The notes beneath the pieces were generated by a model. That model had not been told where the DNA came from and made no database searches. It saw only the letters and a list, made by a program, of their open reading frames with translations. A stretch of 64,000 nucleotides of DNA, taken from contig VGPU01000003.1 of assembly GCA_016882525.1 (NCBI GenBank), forward strand, positions 45,978 to 109,977, read 5' to 3'. The stretch comes from Cyanobacteria bacterium M_surface_10_m2_119 (GTDB taxonomy: Bacteria > Cyanobacteriota > Cyanobacteriia > PCC-6307 > Cyanobiaceae). Both the position numbers and the translations under genes were made by a program. Of the stretch, positions 56,040-64,000 are shown in pieces; position 1 is the first letter of the stretch; every line of letters starts with the position of its first letter.

Positions 56040-56234
56040 GTGAAGCTCGACCAATTTCTCAAATTCCAGGGGCTGGTGGCCACCGGTGGCGAGGCCAAGC
56101 TGCGCATTCAGCGGGGGGACGTGCGCGTGAACGGCACGATCGAGACCCGTCGGGGCCGTCAGCTCGCCCTCGGGGATGCGGTGACGATCGATGGCCAGGA
56201 GCTGCTGGTGAGCACCCTGCAGGCGGCCCTTTAG
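56040..56234 (+). CDS. S4-domain RNA-binding protein (YbcJ-like)
   Basis: VKLDQFLKFQGLVATGGEAKLRIQRGDVRVNGTIETRRGRQLALGDAVTIDGQ; GTG start. Confidence 0.88.
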   Translation: MKLDQFLKFQGLVATGGEAKLRIQRGDVRVNGTIETRRGRQLALGDAVTIDGQELLVSTLQAAL

Positions 56235-56262
56235 CGTTGGGGGCAGTCAACTGTGAGTGGGA

Positions 56263-57006
56263 ATGGCGCGACAGGCCGTGATCGCCGGCAACTGGAAGAT
56301 GCACATGACCTGCGCGGAGACGCGGGCCTTCGCCGCCACCTTCCGCCCCCTGATTGCCAATCTCCCGGCCGACCGCCAGGTGGTGATCGCTCCGCCCTTC
56401 ACCTCGATCCCCACCCTCTGCCGGCACCTGGAGGGGGCAGGCGTGGCGATTGCCGGTCAGAACGTGCACTGGGAAGACCAGGGCGCCTACACGGGCATGA
56501 TCTCGGCGCCGATGCTACTGGAGCATGGCGTCAGCCACGCGATCGTGGGCCACAGCGAGCCCCGCAAGTACTACAGCGAGAGCGACGAGCAGATCAACCT
56601 GCGCGCCCGCAATGCCCAGCGCCACGGCCTGATCCCGATCCTGTGCGTGGGCGAGAGCCTCGACCAGCGCGAGGCCGGCGAAACCGAGCGGGTGATCCAC
56701 CGCCAGATCGAGCAGGGCCTCGAAGACGTGGACCCCACCCGCCTGATCGTGGCCTACGAGCCGATCTGGGCGATCGGCACCGGCAAGACCTGCGCCGCCG
56801 AGGAGGCCAACCGCATCTGCGGCCTGATTCGCGGCTGGGTGGGCAACAACGAGGTGACCGTGCAGTACGGCGGCTCGGTGAATCCCGCCACCATCGACGA
56901 CCTGATGGCCCAGAGCGAGATCGATGGCGTGCTGGTGGGCGGTGCCTCCCTGCAGGCCGAGAGCTTCGCCCGCATCGCCAACTACCAGGTGCCGGCGGCG
57001 GTGTGA
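56263..57006 (+). CDS. tpiA: Triose-phosphate isomerase
   Basis: [16 protein letters not shown]...[11 protein letters not shown]...[15 protein letters not shown]...VQYGGSVNP. Confidence 0.97.
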   Translation: MARQAVIAGNWKMHMTCAETRAFAATFRPLIANLPADRQVVIAPPFTSIPTLCRHLEGAGVAIAGQNVHWEDQGAYTGMISAPMLLEHGVSHAIVGHSEPRKYYSESDEQINLRARNAQRHGLIPILCVGESLDQREAGETERVIHRQIEQGLEDVDPTRLIVAYEPIWAIGTGKTCAAEEANRICGLIRGWVGNNEVTVQYGGSVNPATIDDLMAQSEIDGVLVGGASLQAESFARIANYQVPAAV

Positions 57007-57836
57007 GCTCCCCGCCCGTGCCCGCTCCCCTGGTGATGGGGGTGATGAACCTCACCCCCGATTCCTTCAGCGACGGTGGCCGGATCCAGGGGGTGGAGCA
57101 GGCCCTGCGCCAGGCCGGCCGCTTGCTCGCCCAGGGGGCGGCCGTGCTCGATCTCGGCGGCCAGAGCACCCGCCCGGGGGCGGAGGAGGTGGGGCCGGAG
57201 CGGGAGCTGGAGCGCCTGCTGCCTGCCCTCACCGCCATTCGCGCCGCCCATCCCGAGGCGGTGCTCTCGGTCGACACCTTCCACGCCCGCGTGGCCGAGG
57301 CGGCCCTGGCGGCCGGCGCCGACTGGATCAACGACGTGCGCGGCGGCAGCAGCCTGCGCGATCCGGCGATGGCGGCCCTTGTGGCCCGCAGCGGCTGCCG
57401 CTATGTGCTGATGCACAGCCGCGGCACCAGCAGCGCTATGGATGGGCTGGCGGTGTACGGCGATGTGGTGGCGGAGGTGCGCGCCGAGCTGGAGGCCGCC
57501 AGCGCCAGCCTGCAGGCGGAGGGGGTGCGGCGCGAGCAGATCCTCTGGGATCCGGGCCTGGGTTTCGCCAAGACCACCGAGCAGAACCTGGAGTTGCTGC
57601 GCCGCCTGCCCGAGCTGGTGGCCGCTGGTTTTCCCCTGCTGGTGGGCCCTTCGCGCAAGCGCTTCATCGGCGCGGTGCTGGAGGAGCCCCGGTCCCGCGC
57701 CCGCCTCTGGGGCACGGCGGCGGTGTGCGCCCTGGCGGCGGCCCAGGGGGCGGCGGTGTTGCGGGTGCACGATGTGGGCCCGATCGCCCAGGTGGTGCGG
57801 ATGGCGGCGGCGGTTTCGCCTCAGGCGGCGAGGTAG
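57003..57836 (+). CDS. folP: Dihydropteroate synthase
   Basis: [58 protein letters not shown] start overlaps tpiA stop. Confidence 0.95.
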   Translation: MSSPPVPAPLVMGVMNLTPDSFSDGGRIQGVEQALRQAGRLLAQGAAVLDLGGQSTRPGAEEVGPERELERLLPALTAIRAAHPEAVLSVDTFHARVAEAALAAGADWINDVRGGSSLRDPAMAALVARSGCRYVLMHSRGTSSAMDGLAVYGDVVAEVRAELEAASASLQAEGVRREQILWDPGLGFAKTTEQNLELLRRLPELVAAGFPLLVGPSRKRFIGAVLEEPRSRARLWGTAAVCALAAAQGAAVLRVHDVGPIAQVVRMAAAVSPQAAR

Positions 57837-58498
57837 TCGATTTCGCCGCGCTCGTTCACCCGGGCCAGGGAGAAAAAGCGGGCCATCGTCGGGGAGATGT
57901 GGCCGTTGGCCGCCAGGATCTCGCCGATGCGGCCACCGCGCTGGCGCTGCTGCTCGAGGGCCTGGTTCAGCTGCTCGCTGCTGATGGCCCCCAGCTCCAG
58001 CAGGCGCTGGCCCAGCCGCTTTTCGTTGAAGCCCTGCTCGTCGAACAGGGCGGGATTGAGCAGCAGATCGAGGATCTGGGGAGGCACCTGCAGGTTGAGG
58101 CGCAGGAACTCGCCGAAGCGCTGGGTCTCGGCGAAGGGGCGGTAATCCTCCAGGAGCTGCTCGAGTTCCTCGAGCTCGAGCACGCCGGCCTGCACCAGCT
58201 TGTTGCCCAGGGTCTGGCTCTGGAAGCTGCCGTTGCCGCTGGCACCGGCGGCGGCGTTGAGGTCGCCCTCCACCAGCTGCGGGGGCTGGAAGAACTCCTG
58301 CACCCAGCTGTCCTGGCCCAGAAATGCGTAGAGCTGCTGAGGGTTAACGGTAAGACTGCCGAAGTTTTCCTCGATCAGCTCTTCCAGGAAGGCCACTTCT
58401 GTGGTGGGGCCGATCACCTGGAACGGAAGGCGGGGTGCCTGGCCATTGGCGACGAGCTCCAGTTGCACCTGGGGGGAGGTCAGCCGGAAGCGGTACAT
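57821..58498 (-). CDS. Uncharacterised protein with C-terminal MshEN-like motif, divergent to T1SS genes
   Basis: Start at MYRFRLTSPQVQLELVANGQ; C-terminal RLGQRLLELGAISSEQLNQALEQQRQRGGRIGEILAANGHIS, with a weaker related copy LGNKLVQAGVLELEELEQLLEDYRPFAETQRFGEFLRL. Confidence 0.75.
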   Translation of the reverse strand: MYRFRLTSPQVQLELVANGQAPRLPFQVIGPTTEVAFLEELIEENFGSLTVNPQQLYAFLGQDSWVQEFFQPPQLVEGDLNAAAGASGNGSFQSQTLGNKLVQAGVLELEELEQLLEDYRPFAETQRFGEFLRLNLQVPPQILDLLLNPALFDEQGFNEKRLGQRLLELGAISSEQLNQALEQQRQRGGRIGEILAANGHISPTMARFFSLARVNERGEIDYLAA

Positions 58499-58650
58499 AG
58501 CCACTGGGGAAGATGGCTGCAAGGTAGCCCCGCCGGGCGGCAGTGGCAGCGGCTGGGCCTGTGCAAGTTTCCGCTGACTTGTGCTGCGTGAATGAATAGA
58601 TCTGGCCACCACAGCTAAGTTGCGGCTGATTTACATCAGGGCGTCGCTCG

Positions 58651-60426
58651 GTGACTCCTTCGATCTCTGGTCGGCCATCCGGCCGCTCCGCCGGATCCGG
58701 CCCTTCTCCCGGAGGTGGCGGTTCCGCCTCGGGCACTGTGCTGCAACGGTTCTGGGCGGGTGTGCAACACACCTGGCACACCAGTTTCGACCTGCTGGAG
58801 GAGCTGGTGCGCCATCGCTTCTTCCAGTCGCTGCGCGAGGTCGACTGGAGCGGCTACCAGCTCGGACCGATCCTCGTTGCTTCGGTTTTAATCAATTTAC
58901 TGGAGCTGGCCTCGCCGCTTTACATCAATATCGTTTACACATCGGTGTTGCCTTCGGGGGCGCTTTCGAGCCTCGTGGTGCTCACCGTGGGCGTGGTGGT
59001 GCTGATGGTGCTGGGGGGCTGGCTGAAGACCGTGCGCCTCGGCCTCACCGGGGCTGACGGCGCCCGCATGGAGCACCGCCGGCGGATGGAGTCGCTGATC
59101 CACTTCTCGCAGATGCGCCTGGGTGACTACCTGAGCGTGTCGCCCGCCACCCACGCCGAGCGCCTCAACAGCATCAACATGCTGCGCGACGAGAGCTCCC
59201 TGCAGGCCCTCACCACCGCCATCGACCTGGCCTTCTCGCTGCTGTTCGTGGTGGTGCTCTTCCTGATCGCCGGCAGCGTGGGCATCGTGGCGGTGATCGC
59301 CATCGTGGTGTACCTGCTGCGGGCCCTGGCCTACGCCCGCGACTTCGAGGCCCTCTCCAAGCAGCGCGACCTGCTCGAGCTCGATCGTCTCTCCTACCAG
59401 GGCAAGCTGATGGGCTCGATCGACCTGATCAAGTCGAACGGCCTGGGCCGCCAGTTCCTGGTGGGCAACGAGCAGCGCCAGGAGGAGCTGGCCTGGCAGC
59501 GGATGGTGAACAACCGCTTCACCGGCCAACAGCAGGCCTTCGGCAGCCTGATGAGCCAGCTCACCATGGCCGGCATCGTCACCTGGGGGGCCCTGCTGGT
59601 GATCCGCGGCCAGCTGCTGGTGGGGGCCCTGGCGGCGGCCCTGCTGCTGGCCGGCAAGATCCTCTCCCCCTGGCAGCAGGCGATCGGCCTGTGGAACAGC
59701 TACCGGCGCCTGGGCCATGCCCGCGATGAATACGAGGCGCTGATGGCGATGCCGATGGAATCGGAGGGGGGCGATGCCCAGCTGGAGATCCAGCCCCAGT
59801 CGGCCCTGAGCCTGGCGATGGCCGGCCAGCCCCTGGCGGTTGTGCCCTCCGGTTCGGTCACCCTGCTGCGCGACGGCAGCTTCGGCGCCGACACCCGCCA
59901 CCTCTTTCTGGCCCTGCTGCAGATCGAGCCCGAGCCCGATCTGGCGGTGAATGGCCTGCCGGTGGCCCGCTACCAGCGCGACCACCTGCGCGATCGGATC
60001 GCCTACGTGGATCCGGCCCGCGACTTCTTCGAGGGCACCCTGCTGCAGAACATCACCAGCTTCCAGCCGCGCCGTTACCAGCGCCGCGCCCTGTTCTGGG
60101 CCTTCCTCACCGGCCTCGACACCAAGGTGCGCGCCCTGCCGGGCGGCTACACCACGGCCATGGGCAGCACCGTGCCTTCCGGCCTCTCCCGCGACGCCCA
60201 GCAGCTCTTCCATGTGGTGACGGCCCTGGCCCGCAGCCCGCAGGTGCTGCTGCTCGACCTGAGTGACTGCTCCTACGGCAAGGAGTTCATCGATGGCCTG
60301 CAGCGCATCCTGCGCCGCTGCCGCGGCACCACCACGGTTCTGATCAGCGGGGCGGGCCGGGTGCTCACCACCCTCAGCGACCAGGAGCTCGCCGTTCCCA
60401 CCCTGCGCCGGGAGGTGCTCGCATGA
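58651..60426 (+). CDS. T1SS-type ABC half-exporter with degenerate nucleotide-binding domain
   Basis: TM domain like PrtD/HlyB family; at Walker A position DGSFGADTR (no Lys), Walker B VLLLDLSD (no catalytic Glu), signature region SGLSRDAQQ. Confidence 0.82.
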   Translation: MTPSISGRPSGRSAGSGPSPGGGGSASGTVLQRFWAGVQHTWHTSFDLLEELVRHRFFQSLREVDWSGYQLGPILVASVLINLLELASPLYINIVYTSVLPSGALSSLVVLTVGVVVLMVLGGWLKTVRLGLTGADGARMEHRRRMESLIHFSQMRLGDYLSVSPATHAERLNSINMLRDESSLQALTTAIDLAFSLLFVVVLFLIAGSVGIVAVIAIVVYLLRALAYARDFEALSKQRDLLELDRLSYQGKLMGSIDLIKSNGLGRQFLVGNEQRQEELAWQRMVNNRFTGQQQAFGSLMSQLTMAGIVTWGALLVIRGQLLVGALAAALLLAGKILSPWQQAIGLWNSYRRLGHARDEYEALMAMPMESEGGDAQLEIQPQSALSLAMAGQPLAVVPSGSVTLLRDGSFGADTRHLFLALLQIEPEPDLAVNGLPVARYQRDHLRDRIAYVDPARDFFEGTLLQNITSFQPRRYQRRALFWAFLTGLDTKVRALPGGYTTAMGSTVPSGLSRDAQQLFHVVTALARSPQVLLLDLSDCSYGKEFIDGLQRILRRCRGTTTVLISGAGRVLTTLSDQELAVPTLRREVLA

Positions 60427-62591
60427 CCGCCACCTCGTCCCGGAAGTCCAGCTCCAACCAGGCCAGTTCCACCCGGGCGATGTTGCTGCGCGACCTCACC
60501 CTCAGCCCGGAAGCGCCGATGGCCTTCTGCCTGCGGCTCCTGCTGCAGCAGATGCTCTGGACCGGGCGCCCCGATGAGCTGTTCGAGCTGCTCGGCTCCG
60601 ACCCCCGCCAGATGGATCTGGTGGATGCCCGCAACCTGCTGCTGCGGCTGGGATACGGCAGCAGCATGGAGGTGCTGGAGAGCTGGAGCCAGCTCAACCC
60701 CCAGCTCCTGCCGGCCCTCTATGTGGCGCCGGACAACGTGCCCTTCGTGCTCTCGCGCACCGCCCGCGGCGAGCTGGTGGCCGGCAATGTGAACGGCCGC
60801 TGCGAGCTCACGGAGCTGCCCACGGGCGGCCGCCTGGTGCTGATCCAGGAGCGGGGCAGCACCGAGCGGGTCACCCTGCTGCAGCAGGTGCTCTACCGCT
60901 TCACCAACCGCATCTCCCTGCTCTATGGCCTGAGCTTCGCCCTGGCCCTGCTGGCGCTCACGCTGCCCTTCTACATCCGGGCGATCTACAACATCGCCAT
61001 CCCCAGCAACAGCGTGATCTCCACCTTCTGGATCTTCCTGGGGGTGGTGCTGCTGTTTGTGCTGGATTGGATCCTGCGCCAGTGGCGGGCCTCCCAGCTG
61101 GCCCAGCTCTCCGGACGCCTCGATGCCCTGGTGGGCGTGAGCGTGGTGCAGAAGCTCTTCGGCCTGGATTACCGCCAGATCGAGACCCTGGGCCGGGCGG
61201 GCCTGAACAACCGCCTGCGCAACGTCGACAGCCTGATCGGTTACCTGCAGGGGCCACTGGCGCTGGCCTGCCTGGATTTCCCCTTCGTGCTGATCTACCT
61301 GGGGGCGATCGCCTGGATCAGCGGCTGGCTGGTGCTGGTGCCGATCGTGCTGATGGTGGTGAGCGGCCTGCTGGTGTGGCTGCTCTCGCGCTACTACACC
61401 GGTGCCGCCGAGCTCAACCTGGCCACCGGCATCGGCATCGGTCAGGCCCAGCAGGAGATGGTGAGCCGCTTCCTGGAAGTGAAGCTCGCCAACGTGGAGT
61501 GGGTGTGGCTGCAGCGGCTGCGGGGCCTCTCGGCCCAGAGCACCAGCAGCTCGCGGGTGCTGAGCCAGCAGGTGGGCCGCCTGCAGGTGATCACCAGCAC
61601 CACGGCCCAGCTGGGCGGCGTGCTCACCCTGGCGGTGGGCGTGTGGCTGGCCTACACCAGCAACCAGGGGGCGGCGGCGATGGGCAACCTGATCGCCGCC
61701 ATGTTCTTCGTGTGGCGCGTGTTCACGCCCTTCCAGCAGCTGATGAACGCGCTGCTGCGGTACAACACGATGAAGAACCAGTACGTGCAGCTCGATCAGT
61801 TCCTGAAGCTGCGCAGCGCCAACCGGGCCACCAGCACCCTGGCCGGTGCTGCGCCGCGCATGCGGGGCTCGGTGCTGCTCGATTTGGCGGCCTGCCGCCT
61901 GGGCAGCGAGGCGGCCCTGGCCCTCACCCGGGCGTCGCTTTCGGTGTCGCCCGGCGAGATCCTGGCGGTCACGGGTAACCCCGGCTGCGGCAAGAGCACG
62001 GTGCTGCGCCTGATCGACCAGCTGTACCCGATGGCCAGCGGCACCCTGCTGTTCGACGGCAAGGACTACCGCCAGTTCAGCGTGGAGGCGATCCAGCGCA
62101 ACATCGCTTACCTGATGCCGGATACGGCCCTGCTGCCGGGCACGGTGTGGTCGAACCACACGGCGATGAACCCCGATGCCACGGTGGCCGGGGTGCGGCG
62201 GGTGTGCGCCGATCTGGGGCTGCTGGGCTTCTTCGAGAGCCTGCCCGAGGGGCTCGACACGCCCCTGAGCGACGACATCGTGTATCAGCTGCCCAGCGGC
62301 GTGCGCCAGCTGATGGCCCTGGCCCAGGCCCTGATCAAGGACACGCCGATCCTGCTGATCGACGACATCAGCCAGGGCCTGGCGCCCGACCAGTTCCAGC
62401 GGGTGCTGGAGGCGCTGCCGGCCCTGCGGCGCTGCAGCTTCAGCGGCCAGGAGCGCAGCGTGATCCTCGCCACCGACAACAAGCAGCTGCTGGAGGTGGC
62501 CGATCGTCTCTGCATCCTCGACAAGGGGGTGACCTCCTTCCAGGGCACCGCTGAGGAGCTGCGTGCCCGCATGCAGCAGGGCGCCGCCTGA
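60423..62591 (+). CDS. T1SS ABC exporter, ATP-binding/permease, with N-terminal C39-like region
   Basis: Walker A AVTGNPGCGKSTVLRLI, signature LPSGVRQLMALAQAL, Walker B ILLIDDIS; 4-nt overlap with upstream gene. Confidence 0.88.
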   Translation: MTATSSRKSSSNQASSTRAMLLRDLTLSPEAPMAFCLRLLLQQMLWTGRPDELFELLGSDPRQMDLVDARNLLLRLGYGSSMEVLESWSQLNPQLLPALYVAPDNVPFVLSRTARGELVAGNVNGRCELTELPTGGRLVLIQERGSTERVTLLQQVLYRFTNRISLLYGLSFALALLALTLPFYIRAIYNIAIPSNSVISTFWIFLGVVLLFVLDWILRQWRASQLAQLSGRLDALVGVSVVQKLFGLDYRQIETLGRAGLNNRLRNVDSLIGYLQGPLALACLDFPFVLIYLGAIAWISGWLVLVPIVLMVVSGLLVWLLSRYYTGAAELNLATGIGIGQAQQEMVSRFLEVKLANVEWVWLQRLRGLSAQSTSSSRVLSQQVGRLQVITSTTAQLGGVLTLAVGVWLAYTSNQGAAAMGNLIAAMFFVWRVFTPFQQLMNALLRYNTMKNQYVQLDQFLKLRSANRATSTLAGAAPRMRGSVLLDLAACRLGSEAALALTRASLSVSPGEILAVTGNPGCGKSTVLRLIDQLYPMASGTLLFDGKDYRQFSVEAIQRNIAYLMPDTALLPGTVWSNHTAMNPDATVAGVRRVCADLGLLGFFESLPEGLDTPLSDDIVYQLPSGVRQLMALAQALIKDTPILLIDDISQGLAPDQFQRVLEALPALRRCSFSGQERSVILATDNKQLLEVADRLCILDKGVTSFQGTAEELRARMQQGAA

Positions 62592-62668
62592 TCCCCCGCT
62601 GATCGTTTTTCCATCGGTTTGTTCGTTCCCGTTTCCCCGCTTCGCCTTTCCACCTCGCCTCACCTGCC

Positions 62669-64000
62669 ATGACCTCCACTCCGGCCAATTCCCCCAAGGG
62701 CGGCCCGATCCCTCCGGAAGACTCCCTGGCCCTGCCGCCGGTGGGCGGGGCCTCCGGCCTGCTGGCGCGGCTGCCGGGGCTCGACAGCCCCGATGCCCTC
62801 ACCCTGGTGGGTCGCAACCGCCTCAGCCAGGCGCTGGAGCTGGAGGAGAAGCCCGACAACCGCTACCTGCGCCTGAGCCTCTACGTGCTGGGCGGGGCGG
62901 CGCTGATCTTCTTCCCCTGGGCGGCGCTGACGCCGATCACCCAGGTGGTGAATGCCTCCGGCGAGGTGATCCCCCAGGGGGAGGTGAATGTGGTGCAGCA
63001 CCTGGAGGGGGGCATCGTCGCCCGGGTGGATGTGGCCGACGGCGATGAGGTGCGCCAGGGCCAGGTGATGCTCGAGCTGCGCCCCAACCTTGTGGAGAGT
63101 GAGTACCTGGCCACCCAGCAGCAGCTGAAAAACCTGTTGGTGCAGCAAAAGCAGCTGCAGGCGGCGATTCGGGGCGAGCGGTTGCTGCCGGGTGAGCCGG
63201 GCAAGGTGAGGGACGCCCAGCGGGAGCTGCTCAACAGCCGCATCGACAACCGCGCTGACCAGATCGAGCGGGTGCAGGCCCAGATCGCCCAGAAGCGGGC
63301 GGAGATCAATGGCCTGAACGACCAGATTGCCAAGTTCCAGCGAGAGCGGGCGCTCTACGCCGAGCAGCGGCGCATGTATGCCGACCTGGTGGCCACCGGC
63401 GCCGCCTCCCGCCTCAACCTGCTCAATGCCGACCAGCAGGTGGCCGCGTCGAACACCAAGTTGGCTGAGCTGCAGGGGGCCCGCAACGAGGCCAACAAGC
63501 TGCTGAGCGAGGCCTTGGCCAACCTGCGCAGCCTGCAGTCGGGCATCCTGCTGGAGCAGAACTCCGAGATCGCCAAGCTGGTGAACGAGGAGGCCGTGGT
63601 GGCCGAGAACATCAAGAAGGTGCGCAACCAGCTGGAGCGCACCAAGATCATGGCGCCGGTGGATGGCATGGTGAGCGACCTGCGCTTCCGTGCCCCGGGT
63701 GCCGTGGTGGGCCCCGGTGCGGTGGTGATGTCGGTGGTGCCGAGCGGCACCGAGCGGATGGCCGAGGTGCGCGTGCGCTCGGCCGACATCGGCTTCGTGA
63801 AAACGGGCCAGGCCGTGGAGGTGAAGCTCCAGCCCTTCGATTCCACGATCTACGGCTCGGTGCCCGGCCGGGTGGTGAGCATCGCCGCCTCCACCGTGCA
63901 GGACCCGGACGACCGGCAGTACTACTACAAGGCGCGGGTGCAGCTGGATCGCCAGTTCGTGGACGTGGCCAACCGCAAGTACCCGATCCAGGTGGGCATG
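62669..64000 (+). CDS. HlyD-family membrane fusion protein (truncated by window end)
   Basis: VVQHLEGGIVARVDVADGDEVRQGQVMLELRP, coiled-coil middle, LERTKIMAPVDGMVSDLRFRAPGAVVGPGAVVMSVVPSG; open to 64000. Confidence 0.92.
   Translation, partial: MTSTPANSPKGGPIPPEDSLALPPVGGASGLLARLPGLDSPDALTLVGRNRLSQALELEEKPDNRYLRLSLYVLGGAALIFFPWAALTPITQVVNASGEVIPQGEVNVVQHLEGGIVARVDVADGDEVRQGQVMLELRPNLVESEYLATQQQLKNLLVQQKQLQAAIRGERLLPGEPGKVRDAQRELLNSRIDNRADQIERVQAQIAQKRAEINGLNDQIAKFQRERALYAEQRRMYADLVATGAASRLNLLNADQQVAASNTKLAELQGARNEANKLLSEALANLRSLQSGILLEQNSEIAKLVNEEAVVAENIKKVRNQLERTKIMAPVDGMVSDLRFRAPGAVVGPGAVVMSVVPSGTERMAEVRVRSADIGFVKTGQAVEVKLQPFDSTIYGSVPGRVVSIAASTVQDPDDRQYYYKARVQLDRQFVDVANRKYPIQVGM

Overview
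This 64 kb window is a high-GC, gene-dense chromosomal segment. It reads as a unicellular cyanobacterium, probably of the Synechococcus/Cyanobium type; that is an inference from PsbY, Ycf54, CrtH, cyAbrB, GSIII/GlnN, PetF and several cyanobacteria-specific DUF families. Most of it is core metabolism: recBC, pdxJ-ycf54, bolA-grxD, crtH, trmFO, psbY, glnN, glgP, petF, cbiX, rsfS, carB, tpiA, folP and two tRNAs (Lys-TTT, initiator Met-CAT). No CRISPR array, IS element, rRNA or prophage was recognised. The most interesting parts are: (1) a type I secretion locus at 57.8-64 kb, with two tandem ABC half-exporters (one with a clearly degenerate ATPase domain), an HlyD-type adaptor, and a divergent protein carrying a MshEN-like (candidate c-di-GMP-binding) motif; (2) an ATGA-coupled operon of hydrolase, CrtQ-like glycosyltransferase and CrtO-like acyltransferase at 22.8-24.8 kb, where the last two genes are each broken at an 8-nt homopolymer and each restored by an 8-to-7 change, next to a doubly frameshifted GH3 gene; (3) an orphan + strand terminator preceded by long complementary arms between two minus-strand genes (candidate ncRNA at 27.6-27.8 kb); (4) an OmpR-family regulator whose receiver domain appears to lack the phospho-acceptor Asp; (5) an MNT-HEPN pair behind carB. 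All calls come from reading the sequence and recalled family knowledge; no searches were run.
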